DNA from: Bursaphelenchus xylophilus
Lineage: Eukaryota; Nematoda; Chromadorea; Rhabditida; Aphelenchoididae
DNA: 64,000 bases
NCBI GenBank assembly: GCA_904066235.2
Contig: CAJFCV020000005.1
Location: 11,155,501-11,219,500 of the forward strand
Direction of reading: 5' to 3'
Shown here: positions 34,401 to 43,637 of the stretch, piece after piece
How the letters are laid out: every line of letters starts with the position of its first letter
How positions within the stretch are numbered: position 1 is the stretch's first letter
Notes under the pieces: model-generated
Seen by the model: the letters and a program-made list of their open reading frames with translations, nothing else
Database searches by the model: none
What the model was told of the DNA's origin: nothing
Position numbers and translations under genes: made by a program

Positions 34401-34927
34401 CCCCGCACCGTGCATTCCACCTTTTGTTTTCTTTTGCACTGTGCGGCAAAATATCGCTGGCGACAGGAATTTGCACAGTGCAAACGGCTTGTTTGGAAGT
34501 TTGCACGGTGCGAAAAGAGGAAAACGCACAGTGCGTTGGCGACAAACGTGGGAAAAGGCTCAAAATCATTGTGCGAAAAACGAAAAAATGTCCATGCACT
34601 TTATGAAAATTAATAACAAAATATTTTCAAATTTCAAGCCAAAAATTATCACATGACGTCTAAATCGACCTTATCTTAGGCATCTTCCTCATCTGCTGGG
34701 TGCCCTTCTTCTTCATCAACATCCTCAGCGGGATATGCATCAAGTTGAACATAGAGAGTTGCCAAGTCGGGTTCGGCCCCTTCTTCTATGCCACCTGGAT
34801 CGGGTACATGAACTCGTTCATGAACCCGGTGATCTACACCATCTTCAACACCGAGTTCCGGCGTGCCTTCAAGTCGCTGCTGCTGGGTAAAAGCAACAAT
34901 CGGAGGAATCGCGGCCATCCCGTCTAG
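25425..34927 (+). CDS. D2-like dopamine receptor (GPCR) with a giant third cytoplasmic loop
   Basis: The exon model in phase is 25425-25808, 26012-26246, 26363-26561, 27370-27425, 28542-28576, 29031-30870, 31415-31565, 31816-31926, 32157-32702, 33122-33344, 33446-33587, 33627-33974 and 34680-34927. These sum to 4,518 nt, about 1,505 residues. Class A hallmarks are present: LAVADL in TM2, Cys141 and Cys220 for the extracellular disulfide, the amine-binding Asp148 in TM3, DRY 165-167, the catechol serines 231, 232 and 235 in TM5 (SSIVSF), CWVPFFF in TM6 (Trp1430) and NPVIY 1472-1476. A glycosylation site (NRT) lies at residue 13. The TM3, TM5 and TM7 wording is that of D2-like receptors, which couple to Gi/Go; nematode DOP-2 or DOP-3 are the nearest known types. 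The loop between TM5 and TM6 spans about residues 256-1415 and is rich in Ser, Glu and Arg, with a long acidic run coded near 29470-29540. The start has a good context (GCCACATGG). Transposons sit in several introns. Exon 28542-28576 is the least certain. Confidence 0.9.
25831..25957. mobile_element. Family A MITE in receptor intron 1
   Basis: The ends TATCGGTCTGTCGGGGAAAT and CATAATTTTCCCGACAGACT pair. It starts 22 bp after the donor at 25809 and fills most of the 203-bp intron. Confidence 0.8.
26591..26747. mobile_element. Family A MITE in receptor intron 3
   Basis: The ends CTCAGTCTGTCGGGAAAATA and ATCATTTTCCCGACAAGTTG pair. It lies 30 bp after the donor at 26562. If the intron is retained, the frame runs into the element and stops (LSGKY-stop). 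Confidence 0.82.
26750..26958. repeat. GCAC module
   Basis: ATCCGTTCGTAAAGTCTCTG pairs with CAGAGGCTTTACGAACGGAC. Five GCAC words lie between. It stands directly between two family A copies. Confidence 0.72.
26959..27121. mobile_element. Family A MITE (subtype A1)
   Basis: Left end TATCAACTTGTCGGGAAAAT. The right end is worn (ATTATTTTCCCACGGGCTGA). The interior is A1. Confidence 0.78.
27127..27314. repeat. GCAC module
   Basis: AGTCCTTCCGGAAACTCGGC pairs with CCGGTGAATTTCCGGAAGGACT (middle omitted). It contains GCACTACTGCACAGTGC. It ends 55 bp before receptor exon 4. Confidence 0.68.
27830..28320. repeat. AT-rich repeat with ATTTGCAT octamers and a 138-bp tandem duplication
   Basis: The word AAAATTTGCATA or a close variant recurs about a dozen times. 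A block beginning TCAAAAATAAGCA occurs at 27959 and again at 28097, giving a tandem duplication with a 138-bp period and few differences. The array lies inside the receptor intron between exons 4 and 5. Confidence 0.75.
28757..28935. repeat. GCAC module
   Basis: ACTAGTCCGTTCGTAAAGCC opens the unit. CACTCCAGCGACTTCAACGG closes it. GCACGGTGC and GCACCGTGC words lie inside. It sits in the intron just upstream of the large receptor exon. Confidence 0.65.
31601..31741. mobile_element. Family A MITE, TGTGGAT-type, in a receptor intron
   Basis: Left TTAGCCTGTCTAGAAAATAA and right AATATTTCCCCGACAGACTA pair. The interior GTGGATTTGG pairs with GATCCAC. Confidence 0.7.
31963..32124. mobile_element. Family A MITE (subtype A1) in a receptor intron
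   Basis: Left TATCAGTCTGTCGGGAAAAT and right ATTATTTTCCCCACAGATTG. It lies between the donor at 31927 and the acceptor before 32157. Confidence 0.82.
32720..32960. repeat. Minisatellite of GGGCACCTGG-type units in a receptor intron
   Basis: A 15-18-bp unit such as GAGGGCACCTGGTCGAG, with variants GGGGACCTGGGCGATGAGG and GGGAACCTGGTC, is repeated about a dozen times. A short inverted copy (AACCTAGGTGCCCTC) follows at about 32960-32978. Confidence 0.7.
33588..33626 (+). other. 39-nt in-frame intron or optional exon segment
   Basis: The stretch begins GTAAGCC and ends ATTTAG. It contains 13 sense codons in frame with both sides, so the reading frame of the receptor loop stays open whether it is spliced or kept. 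Confidence 0.5.
34000..34620. repeat. GCAC module in the last receptor intron
   Basis: TTTTCACAAAGTGCATGGAA at the left and TGTCCATGCACTTTATGAAA at the right pair. About twenty GCAC words and two near-duplicate blocks lie inside; TTTCATGAAGTGCATG occurs at 34156 and 34372. It separates the exon that ends just inside TM6 from the exon that completes TM6 and TM7. Confidence 0.75.
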
Positions 34928-35350
34928 CCGGTTCCTCGAATGCCATTCGTTTTTTTTCTCTTTATCATCCTCATCAGGCATGGTTTTTAATTTCCAAAAA
35001 ATTTTTTGTTTTGAATTTTCGTTTTCCCGCCAAATTTTCAAATTCTTGGCATTCTGTTTCAAGTCTGAAAAATGCTCCATATACGCTATGAATTCGTATT
35101 TTACAATCGCCCAATGAGATTCTTCCAAAAAATTTTTTTTTGTTGCAGAATGCCAAAGTGGCGGGAAACCGAAAATTCAAAAATTTCCGTTTGCCATTTC
35201 AACTACCACTGATTTACAGTGCAATTTCAAGACTTGTACAAAGTTTTTTGCGTTCCTATATGCAGCTTCTTGGTCTATATTCTCCGTTGGGTCTCAAGAT
35301 TCGATCAAAACTCAGCTATTTAATAGATTTTCGACGTTTTCATCGCCTTT

Positions 35351-35356
35351 AATAAA
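35351..35356 (+). terminator. Poly(A) signal of the receptor gene
   Basis: AATAAA lies 424 nt after the receptor stop codon, in a convergent intergenic space of 551 bp shared with the acetyltransferase gene on the other strand. Confidence 0.6.
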
Positions 35357-35478
35357 GTTTTATCAATGACTCAGCCCAAAAATTTTATTTTCCAACAACA
35401 ATCCGCCATTTTTGGGTTGAAAATCGCTCAAAATCGATAAAATTTTAGCTAAAAACCCGGCAAATTTTCGGGCATGCC

Positions 35479-38400
35479 TCAGGCAAGTCCGGCGGTGTGC
35501 CGCTGAATAAAGTCATTCTTGACAATGTCCTCAACGCGGCCCAGGTTCAGCGCAATGAACTCGTCGGACGCGATGGTGCCCTTGTTGAAGACGTGGACTC
35601 CATTGAACTTGACGTCCTTGTACATGAATTCCCAAAGCTTCTCGGCACCCAATTCGACGCATGAGTGGTTGGTGGCGAGCGAAGTCGAGTTTCCCATATA
35701 GTATTCGACAAAGCCGTGCTCATGAACGGCCACACAGCCCTGTTGAAGCAGAGCGCCGAGGAGGGCGTTGCTGAAATTAAAAAAAGAGGCAGTGGTCGCA
35801 GTGTGACGCTCAGATTTTGAAGAAACTTGGGATAAGTTTAGAGTAATGTCTTCGAAGGCATATAGTAGATCTCTACCTCGCGCTTTGCAGAAATGACCGA
35901 GATTTTTCTGCCCAAATATCAGCCAATATTGTCACATTTTTTGCAATTTTTTTTATATAAAACTGCAGCCTTATTCCTACAGTAGTGAGTGATGTTTCCA
36001 CAAAAAAATAATTTTTTTCAACGTTAAACTGGAAATGGACAAAAAACGTTCTTCTGTCTGGCTGCTCTCTAAATTTTGTGTTCTCCATCCCCTCCCCTCC
36101 TCACCTACCCTTTGTAATCTTTCCTGACGCAAACCATCTCGCCATGCGCAACAACTTGACCACCCTCCCTCTTCGGCAAGTAGTGTGGCGTCATATGGAT
36201 GGCGTAGTAGAGAACGGTCGCCATGAACTTCAAATTCTCGTCGGTCACATTATACGCGGTGCAGGCTTTCTCTTTCACTGCAAGGAACTCGTCAACAACG
36301 TTGATTTACTTACAAAATTCAAGGTCATCAACATCCCTGGGTGATGCATAGGTCTTCTCGTCGAATCGGTCCATATTCATCAGATGATAACCGACCAACT
36401 CATCGCCGTCGAAGGCCAAGGTGGTGTAGGGGAAATGGAGGCAGGTCTCGATGATTGGAAGGAGAAGCTGGTCATAGAACACCTGGGGATCAACACCTAA
36501 AATTAGCAATAAGTTTGTGACCAAGGTTTCACTATACAGTGCGTCCCAGGTTTTTGGTTCCACCCCATTTTTTGATCATATCTCTGGGGTTTTTTTCTCA
36601 AATGCCATGAAATTTTACACAAGTGTTAACCAACCTTTTAGAATAAGCTATGCGAAGTTTCATCCCAATTGGCTTCAGTACTCTGACGTTATGGCGATTT
36701 ATTTAAAATTTTGGGTGTCCCAGGTTTTTGGTTCCACGTGGAAATTTGCGAGTTTTTTGGTCCGGTTTTGAACCAACCTGCTCTTAATACTATTCATCTT
36801 GTTCTCTGTAGTATTAGAAAGGGTATTACATTCGTATCTGCCGTACTTTTTCGACGGAGTGGCGCTATGAGCCATCTCCGACCTTGTACATGAGATAAAG
36901 ATTGGTTCTGAAAAAAATGTCTGTCAGGCTGTTTTTTGGGCATTAAACTTGCCAATGCTGTTAAATTATACAGTGTGCATCTACTTAATGAAAAAAGTAG
37001 CTTGCTCAATGATCTCGAGTATTTTCTTGGCATATCATCTTCAACAAGTAGCTACCGTAACACTTTATACCCCGAATTACCAAGAGGAATGGACGAGAAT
37101 CACAAAATTTGATATGCAAATTTGAACGCAGCGTGCCTGAAAACGTAATGCTACAATCATTAGCCGTTTCAGAATAAATCGGGTCTGTAAAGTTCGTTCT
37201 ACAAAACAGTTCCGAAAAATAGGCCAAAATAGGCTTGCTTTTACCCATTTATCCTTGAACCAACCACCTGCGGCAGATAGAACATTTAAAGGGCCTGTAC
37301 AGCTACTTTGAAAAGCGATTTTCTCGGCTTGGGGTGGCGTTCTGATATAACGTTTGTTTTCGTGGTGGAACGCACTGACAAATTCGGTGCGACTTTTTTT
37401 GATCCAAGATGAAGAATATTAGGTGTATAACGTACATTATTCAGCGTTATATAGCTCCAATTTGTTGTTTTTATGTGGAGAATGGGTAAGTCGTTGTTTT
37501 GAAAAAATTTTGTGTGGATTTTTAGAGATTTTTGATGTTGGGGATGCATTTTGAAGCATTTGGGATAAATTATAAGATAAAATAGGTTTTATGAGGTGGA
37601 AGGAAGGTAAATTTGTTCTAGAAGGTTTTGCTTGTGAGTGGGTGAAGTTATTTTGAAATACGCTACATTAATTTTGACAGATTGATGGATTTTTGATATT
37701 ATTTTAGGTAAAACTTGTTGTTGCGGAAGAGCCATCAAAGCTCACTCTTGATAAGTTGAAGTCTGGGCAACGGCATACCAAGCATGAGTTCAAGACGTAC
37801 CAGGTCAACGAGGATGGTAACCAGAAAAGTCTCCAAAATCCCGTTCCCTTACACAAAGACAGCGAGGAAGGTGGAATGTGAAAGCCGAAAAACGCGTTGC
37901 TCCCATTGTAAGTTCATTTGAGAATATTTTCTTTGGCTTTTAGGAACTTCATGAAAGGTTTGAAGGAGCACAAATAACTTTTTTGAGGTAAAGTTATATT
38001 ACACTATCATTTCAGAAGTGCAAACGATCAATTCCATATTCAACGATCCCAACTTTCGTGAAAGCCGCTAAGAACACCGCTTCAACGACTGCTGTTTTGA
38101 GTACCTTTCTAGTTAATTACCCACGTATTAAACTTGATTTATTTATTGTTCAAATTCTTGAAAAAGTCTGCATAATACAGAAAATGGCTGCATCTTCTCC
38201 ATTGCCGGTTCTAATCAATTTTGCTGGAATCCACAGCGGTTCTGATCCCTTGAGCACCTCGGTTTCTTCAGTCAGACGACGTTCGGGCAACGGGAATTCT
38301 GCCTGGAAAACAAAGACAAACATGAACAATACAATGTGAAAATTAAAGTCAGATGGAATAAAAAACATTAAATAAAAGTCCCGAATAAAGCTGCAGGTCT

Positions 38401-40606
38401 ATAAAACCTAATTGTGAAGGCCATAAAACCTAATTGTCAGGGTATATACGCAACATTACGACGCATTTTCCACTTATTTCTACCTAAAATAATATCAAAA
38501 ATACATCAAATGTCAAAAACAATGTAGCGTATTTCAAAATAACTTCACCCACTCATAAGCAAAACCTTCTAGAACAAGTTTACCTTCCTTTCACCTCATA
38601 AAACCTATTTTATCTTATAACTTATCCCAGAGGCTTAAAAAGGCATCCCCAACATAAAAATGTCTAAAAAACCACACAAAATTTTTTCAAAACACCGACT
38701 TACCCATTCTCCACATAAAAACAACAAATTGGCGCCATATGACACTGAATAAAGTACGTTATACACCTAATATTCTTCATCTTGGATCAAAAAAAGTCGC
38801 ACCGAATTTGTCAGTGCGTTCCACCACGAAAACAAACGTTATATCAGAACGCCACCCCAAGCCGAGAAAATCGCTTTTCAAAGTAGCTGTACAGGCCCTT
38901 TAAGCAAGAAATAGGATGCAGCTATAGGTTTGTTAACATGCTGAGTTTGATTTTCGGGGCAAAAAGTTCCCATAGATAGTAATTTTCTGTACTTTTAGGA
39001 CCTCTGAAGGTTACTGTAGAATGTAAACGGTAGCTTAAATGACTTAAAAGGTCGATTAAACTACTTCAAACAAATCGGTATCGGTGTAGTTTTACATCTT
39101 GCATTTGCTACATTTGCTACAAGTAGTCTAAGTTGTTTCTTGCCGGAAATAAATCACTAATCGGAATTTTTTTTAAAACCAATGTTTACCTGATGTACAA
39201 GGTCGGAGATGGCTCGTGGGGCCACTGCGTCGATAAAGTACGGTAGATCCGAATGTAATACCCTTTCTAATACTACAGAGAACACGAGGAATGGTATTAA
39301 GAGCAGGCTGGTTCAAAACCGGACCAAAAACTCGCAAATTTCCAAGTGGAACCAAAAACCTGGGACACCCAAAATTTTAAAAAATCGCCATAACGTCAGA
39401 GTACTGAAGTCAAATCGGATGAAACTTTGCATAGCGTATTCTCAAAGGTTGGTTAACACTTGTGTAAAATTTCATGGCATTTGAGAAAAAACCCCCCGAG
39501 ATATGATCAAAAAATGGGGTGGAACCAAAAACCTGGGACGCACTGTATGTTGCGGCAGAACTCTCCCCCAATCTGAACTCTCCCCCTTCTGAACTCTCCC
39601 CCATTTTGAACACTCCCTTCGTTGTGAAAATTGAAAAAATGAGGTGTGACATGTTATACGATGAAAATTTTTTTTTCAAATTGAGAAAATGAGGTGTGGC
39701 ATGTCATACGATGGAATTTTTTTCAAATTGAAAAGAATAAGGTGTGACATGTTATACGATAAATTTTTTTTTTCAAATTGAAAAAAAATGAGGTGTGACA
39801 TGTTATACGGTGGAAATTTTGGAAATTTAGGTATGACATATCACCTAATTCTTCTCCTAATTTTTTCAATTTGAAAAAAATTACCACCGTAAAAGATGTC
39901 ACACCTAATTTTTTTTAATTTGTAAAAAATTTCCATTGTATAACATGTCACACCTCGTTTTTTTCAATTTTCAAAATGGAGAAGTGTTCAAAAAAGGAGA
40001 GTTCAGAGTTTTTGGTGAAAATCAAAAAAGGGAAGGAGTTCAGGCTCAACCTTCACAATATACGATCCTTATACGAAATTTTTTACCATGCTCTTTCCGA
40101 TAATAACCAAGATATTGGTAAGAAATATTATACAATGACTGGCCAAAGGACAAAAATTCTTCAAAAAATGGGCTGGGCGCGAGCCGCGGAGGACATTTTA
40201 TACTGCTCGGCACAAAAAGCCCTGCAAATTTACTAGTCTTTCCAGAAAGTGGGTAGTTTCGATGCGACAGAGAGCTTGTTATTTTCCCGACACACTGATA
40301 CTACACTCTGTGCAGTTGCCTTGTAAAATAAACCGTCATTTCTCGAAAATTCCCAATTTTTGAGTACTCACGGCACACTTACCAACCCCGTGCGCAGATC
40401 GTTCCAAGGGCGCAAAGTGAGTGTGGGTAAATTTGTTGATCATCTCCAAATCACTGTACTCCGCCAACTCGATCCGAACACTCCTTCCCGGCTTGGCCTT
40501 GAGCGGAAATTTCGGGAGAAGGACTCGGCGCGCTTTTGCCACTGGACTAGAAAGCGATAGGAAGCGACGCTGGCTAAGACCGGCGAGCAGTTTGGTTGGA
40601 AAGACA
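35479..40606 (-). CDS. GNAT-family N-acetyltransferase, paralogue A
   Basis: The minus-strand exons are 40383-40606, 36314-36496, 36109-36277 and 35479-35770, with phases 1, 1 and 2 at the joints. They give about 289 residues; a first exon with the start codon is missing from the model. GNAT-type features are the strand around LAFDGDELVGYHL, and VAHGEMVCVRKDYKGNALLG, which contains the acetyl-CoA-binding motif A turn (RKDYKGNA). A conserved C-terminal region with HEHGFVEYYMGNS follows. The N terminus is Arg/Ser/Leu-rich before RRVLLPKFPLK, which could be a mitochondrial signal. The substrate is unknown; nematode GNATs of this sort are often annotated as arylalkylamine-type acetyltransferases. 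The first intron is 3.9 kb because it holds the 36537-39545 transposon and the 39550 repeat. Intron 2 is only 36 nt. Convergent with the receptor gene. Confidence 0.75.
35788..36075. repeat. Family C element, right end truncated
   Basis: GTGTGACGCTCAGATTTTGA starts it, and AGATCTCTACCTCGCGCTTT and ATGACCGAGATTTTTCTGC follow. It lies in the last intron of acetyltransferase A. Confidence 0.6.
37287..38903. mobile_element. 1.6-kb palindromic element nested in the 3-kb transposon
   Basis: Left AAAGGGCCTGTACAGCTACT and right AGTAGCTGTACAGGCCCTTT are inverted copies continuing for about 430 bp each (for example CTTGGGGTGGCGTTCTGATA and its complement). A TA or TTAA-like target is possible. The 0.75-kb centre contains coding-like fragments on both strands. 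Confidence 0.85.
37708..37881 (+). pseudogene. Coding-like exon fragment in a transposon centre
   Basis: After ATTTTAG an open frame of 57 codons runs to TGA. It has a protein-like lysine/glutamate-rich composition (VKLVVAEEPSKLTLDKLKSG at its start). On the opposite strand, 38302 down to about 38150 follows TTTTCCAG and reads AEFPLPERRLTEETEVLKGS. I recognise neither. They may be exons of a captured host gene or of the element's own decayed protein. Confidence 0.4.
39550..40000. repeat. Expanded copy of the CTCCCCC / GGTGTGACAT repeat
   Basis: Four GAACTCTCCCCC units are followed by four units containing GAGGTGTGACATGTTATACG and TTTTTTTCAAATTG. Inverted units (TGTCACACCTAATTTTTT) and a closing AGAAGTGTTCAAAAAAGGAG follow, making a foldback. 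It is related to 4368-4612 and abuts the right end of the 3-kb transposon. Confidence 0.75.
40250..40303. mobile_element. Right half of a family A MITE
   Basis: TTCGATGCGACAGAGAGCTT and TTATTTTCCCGACACACTGA are the right part of A1. The left half is missing. Confidence 0.65.
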
Positions 40607-40971
40607 CTAAAAAAACGTGGATAAGTGGCCGGAGGGTCGGTAAAATCATTACGAACTACGGGCTGTAAATCGCAAATACCGAATCATTGTTGATGACGTA
40701 GCACACGGGAAAGGAGGACCACCGAGAGAACAAAAGGGGAATTGATTTGCGGGAAAATGCCCTCAAAATTTGCATAATTTTGGGCGTCTTTTGAATGCTT
40801 TTTTTCACGTTTCGGTCGAAAAAAGGAAAAATCAAGTAGCACAAAATATTGGATTTTTTTAATGGAAACACTACCCTCTATAGTGTAAAACGATACGAAA
40901 CTTTTCATCCCAAAATTTGCAAAAGAAATCCAGCATATTTTTAAAAAAAGTGATAAAAAATTTTTCTGACA

Positions 40972-41418
40972 GAGGAAGTACTCCAAGTGCGACGCTCAGA
41001 TTTTTATGAACCTTGGCATAAATTTAGAATAATTTTTTCTAAGCTATATGCGAGAATCCTAGCTCGCGCTGTGCAGAAACAACCGAGATTTTTAGATCGA
41101 AAGTCGGCGAAAATTTTGGACTTTTTGCCGAATTTCGGCACCAAAATTTTCATGCCTATTTCTACCGTAAAGGATAATGTTTCTGCAAAAAACCAAACTT
41201 TTCCGCACGAAACTGCTAAAGTTATGGCCAAAAAGCGCTTTTTTCTCTGACCGCTCTCCACGGTTAGCGTACTTTCTCGGCGGCAAAAATCGTTCGATAT
41301 CTCGGCGGCGCCCGAAAAGCGCGAGCTAAAACTTTCAGGAATTGATATTTAGTCCATACCCGACGTGTGGGCAAAATTTAAAGAAAATCTGAGCGTCGCA
41401 CTTGACGCAGTTCCCCTG
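40972..41418. mobile_element. Family C element
   Basis: Family C is about 440 bp with tips GGGGAAGTACTCCAAGTGCG and its complement. A fixed interior contains AATCCTAGCTCGCGCTTTGC and ATATCTCGGCGGCGCCCG. This copy is nearly complete, with tips GAGGAAGTACTCCAAGTGCG and TGACGCAGTTCCCCT. It lies between acetyltransferase A and a possible upstream exon. Confidence 0.8.
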
Positions 41419-41445
41419 TTAGCCAACAGACCGAGTCACTCTTAC

Positions 41446-41524
41446 CTTTGCATTATTTTGCTGACACAGTTTTAGATTTGTTCTGTTCAGCTCGGCCATC
41501 TTATATATCAGACGTAAATAGAAC
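41446..41524 (-). CDS. Possible first coding exon (18 codons) after a trans-splice-like acceptor
   Basis: TTTACTTTCAG precedes 41524. After 25 nt of leader an ATG at 41499 opens MAELNRTNLKLCQQNNAK, which ends at a strong donor (AAG|GTAAGA at 41445). It could be the start of acetyltransferase A, which lacks one. However, its phase 0 end does not match the phase of the 40606 exon, so a missing small exon or another gene must be considered. Confidence 0.4.
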
Positions 41525-42108
41525 CTGAAAGTAAAAAATGCCAGTTCTGAAACACGCTGTGACATTTGAAACCAAAGATTTTGTCTTTACAATCTCGAAA
41601 CTTAATGATAACAGTTACTAAATTTCGGAAGCCCCTCTTTCCACGTGCGACTGCGATAAAAGTCCAACTTTTACGAGGTCCTTGTCACCCGAAAAGTTTT
41701 GGTCGACTCTTGGTAAAAGCCCCTTCGCCACGGCAAGGCGGTCGATCTTCGAAGAGGAAATTCCTTTTTTGCCCGGAGGCGGGGAAAAGAACAACCCCAG
41801 AAAGCACTGAAACCCGGCGTTCAGTGAGAGACTGAAGAGACTTTGATCTGAATAGACGGACGAGAAATGAGAAAAATAAAGAGAAATAAAAAAAATAAGA
41901 CAAAATCGGAAAAAATAAAATAAAATAATAAAAATTCACCGGTAAAACATTTTTTATTTAATAAATAATTTTTTTGGATTTTTTTGTTTTTTATTCTAAA
42001 TTAAAAAAATGATAAAAAAGAATTTTTTTGGTTTTTTTTATTTTTTTTAAAATATTTTTTTTTGTTTTTTTTTATTTTTATAATTAAAAATTTTCTAAAA
42101 AAAAACCC

Positions 42109-43050
42109 TTAATAGTTGTCGAAACCCGCTAAGACTTCGTCCCAATTATCTTCGGCCAGTTTGGCCTCCGAATTCTCGGGCGCAGCTCGGGCCTCTTCCG
42201 CCGGTTCAGTGCCAGCAATTTGCATGGCATCTTGCAAGAAGTCCTCGCTTGGAGTCTCCAAACACGCCTCCAAGCTCGGACTCTGCTCAATTTGCCCCGA
42301 GGGCATATTATTTCCATTTACAAAATTGTTACAGTACCCCTCAGGGATCACTGGATAACAGTAACCCATCTGCGGATAATAGTTTGCTGATGTGTTACTG
42401 TAATCCCATGATCCCTGAGGGTTACTGTAATAGTTTTGCGATGGCAAACAATAGTTGCCCGAGGCAAATTGAGCCTGGCTCTGGGCAGGGGCACTATATG
42501 CTCCCTGAATATCCAAGTTTTGGCTTGGATATCCAGCGTGCATATATTGCCCATGCCCCAAGCCACTTGCAAATTCAGCCGAAGGGGACCCCTCCCAGCT
42601 ACCGTACCCCTCACTTACCTCTGTTAACTTACGTGGCCTTCCTGGCTTCTTTGGCTTGTCTTCCTTCTGGCTCTTCTTACTTCTGGCCCGGTGGTTCGCG
42701 AAGTACACCTTTATGGTTTTCTCCGGCAGACCAGTCGCTTCTACCAGCTGCGACATTCGCGAGCCTATCTCTTGGTCTTCCGCGAACGCCGCAGCCAGTG
42801 TCTGCTCCTGTTCTTGCGACCACTTGGTGCGGGCCCATCTCTTCTCCTTCTTCTTCTCCACTCTTCCGCTTTGGACTCGGCCAATCCCTCCTAAATTCAA
42901 ATTTGAAGCCAAGTCGGCCTCCACGACAAAATTACCCTCAGGCAGTAAAACTGGGACTGGTCCTGGCCATCCCGAGGAGGTAGCCTGGACCACTGAGGGG
43001 TCATAAATCGTGGGGACATAAGAAAAGGTGGGGTAATTAACGTTGAACAT
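42109..43050 (-). CDS. Divergent homeodomain protein with AT-hook, copy 1
   Basis: A single uninterrupted frame of 313 codons. Residues about 67-127 form a homeodomain: a basic arm (KKKEKRWARTKW), helices 1 and 2, and recognition helix KTIKVYFANHRARSKK. The usual WFxNRR is replaced by YFANHRAR, but the invariant Asn and the following basic residues are kept. KPGRPRK at about 136-141 is an AT-hook core, giving two DNA-binding parts. The N-terminal 60 residues are Pro/Tyr/Val-rich. The C-terminal 170 residues are rich in Gln, Ser, Tyr and Asn and end acidic, typical of an activation region. It is probably a nuclear transcription factor. A second copy starts at 63374 on the other strand. A consensus donor (GAG|GTAAGT) lies in the exon after codon about 144, yet the frame downstream is kept in both copies. 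Confidence 0.85.
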   Translation of the reverse strand: MFNVNYPTFSYVPTIYDPSVVQATSSGWPGPVPVLLPEGNFVVEADLASNLNLGGIGRVQSGRVEKKKEKRWARTKWSQEQEQTLAAAFAEDQEIGSRMSQLVEATGLPEKTIKVYFANHRARSKKSQKEDKPKKPGRPRKLTEVSEGYGSWEGSPSAEFASGLGHGQYMHAGYPSQNLDIQGAYSAPAQSQAQFASGNYCLPSQNYYSNPQGSWDYSNTSANYYPQMGYCYPVIPEGYCNNFVNGNNMPSGQIEQSPSLEACLETPSEDFLQDAMQIAGTEPAEEARAAPENSEAKLAEDNWDEVLAGFDNY

Positions 43051-43305
43051 AATGAATTCAAAAAAATCAAGAAGACTTGAAAAAAATTCAAATCACCGCA
43101 CAGCAAACTGCGAAATCAAAGAATAAGCCTATAGGCGCCGAGTTTCGACCACTGCGCAAATTTCTGTCCACGTGCCACGCCCCTATCTGACTAATTATTA
43201 CGCAGAAACAGGCGTTGCGCAGAAATTTTAGGCTTATTTTCTTGCGCAATAGCACGCTTTCGATTTGAATTTTTTTCTGTGCTTCCTTCTTGGAATTTCG
43301 AAAAT
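43051..43305 (-). promoter_or_regulatory. Conserved upstream region of homeobox copy 1
   Basis: About 250 bp upstream of the ATG match 63114-63373 closely. The shared core contains GCCTATAGGC (self-complementary), GTCGAAACTCGGCGC and GGGGCGTGGCACGT. An interrupted inverted repeat is formed by AATAAGCCTA (43122) and TAGGCTTATT (43230). The conservation in both copies could mark a promoter or the edge of the duplicated unit. Confidence 0.55.
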
Positions 43306-43557
43306 GGCCTTGAGGAATAAAATCCATTTTTATTAGTTATAAGCTAGTTGTGTGGCATTTACAGCCCTTTCAAAGGGTTGATGACATTTCTTAGCCAAGT
43401 ACAATATAATAACCAAAAAGTGTTCAAAATCCTTACCTTTCCCGGATTTTCTACTCCGAATTTTTTTATCCTTTGGTTTACTTTTACGAAATGCCAGTTG
43501 TAATACAGAAACATCATTTATTTCTTATTAAACGTAAAAAACATTAAGAATAACAAT

Positions 43558-43637
43558 TCAGATGACCAAGTGTAATATTTTCTTGTTTTCTTCAACTTCT
43601 GGGCTTGGATCGGTGGCGTTGGCGATGGCATCGGAGT
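43558..43637 (-). CDS. Possible terminal exon of an unknown gene
   Basis: The perfect acceptor GTTGCTTTCAG precedes 43637. Two bases and 26 codons follow (SDAIANATDPSPEVEENKKI in part), ending in TGA. AATAAA follows at about 43517-43522. Upstream exons would lie beyond the 43658-45481 foldback; none was identified. Confidence 0.35.

Larger units (their letters stand above)
36537..39545. mobile_element. 3-kb foldback transposon with 0.37-kb terminal inverted repeats
   Basis: The terminal repeats CAGTGCGTCCCAGGTTTTTG (36537) and CAAAAACCTGGGACGCACTG (to 39545) extend inward for about 370 bp. TA is duplicated at both edges. The tip and target resemble Tc1/mariner-type elements. A second palindrome (37287-38903) is inserted inside. 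No complete transposase frame is visible, so it is non-autonomous now. It enlarges the first intron of acetyltransferase A. Confidence 0.88.

Noticed and set aside
42249..42983. 244-codon plus-strand frame across the homeobox gene
   Set aside because: Antisense shadow; the minus frame encodes the homeodomain and AT-hook and is conserved in a second copy.
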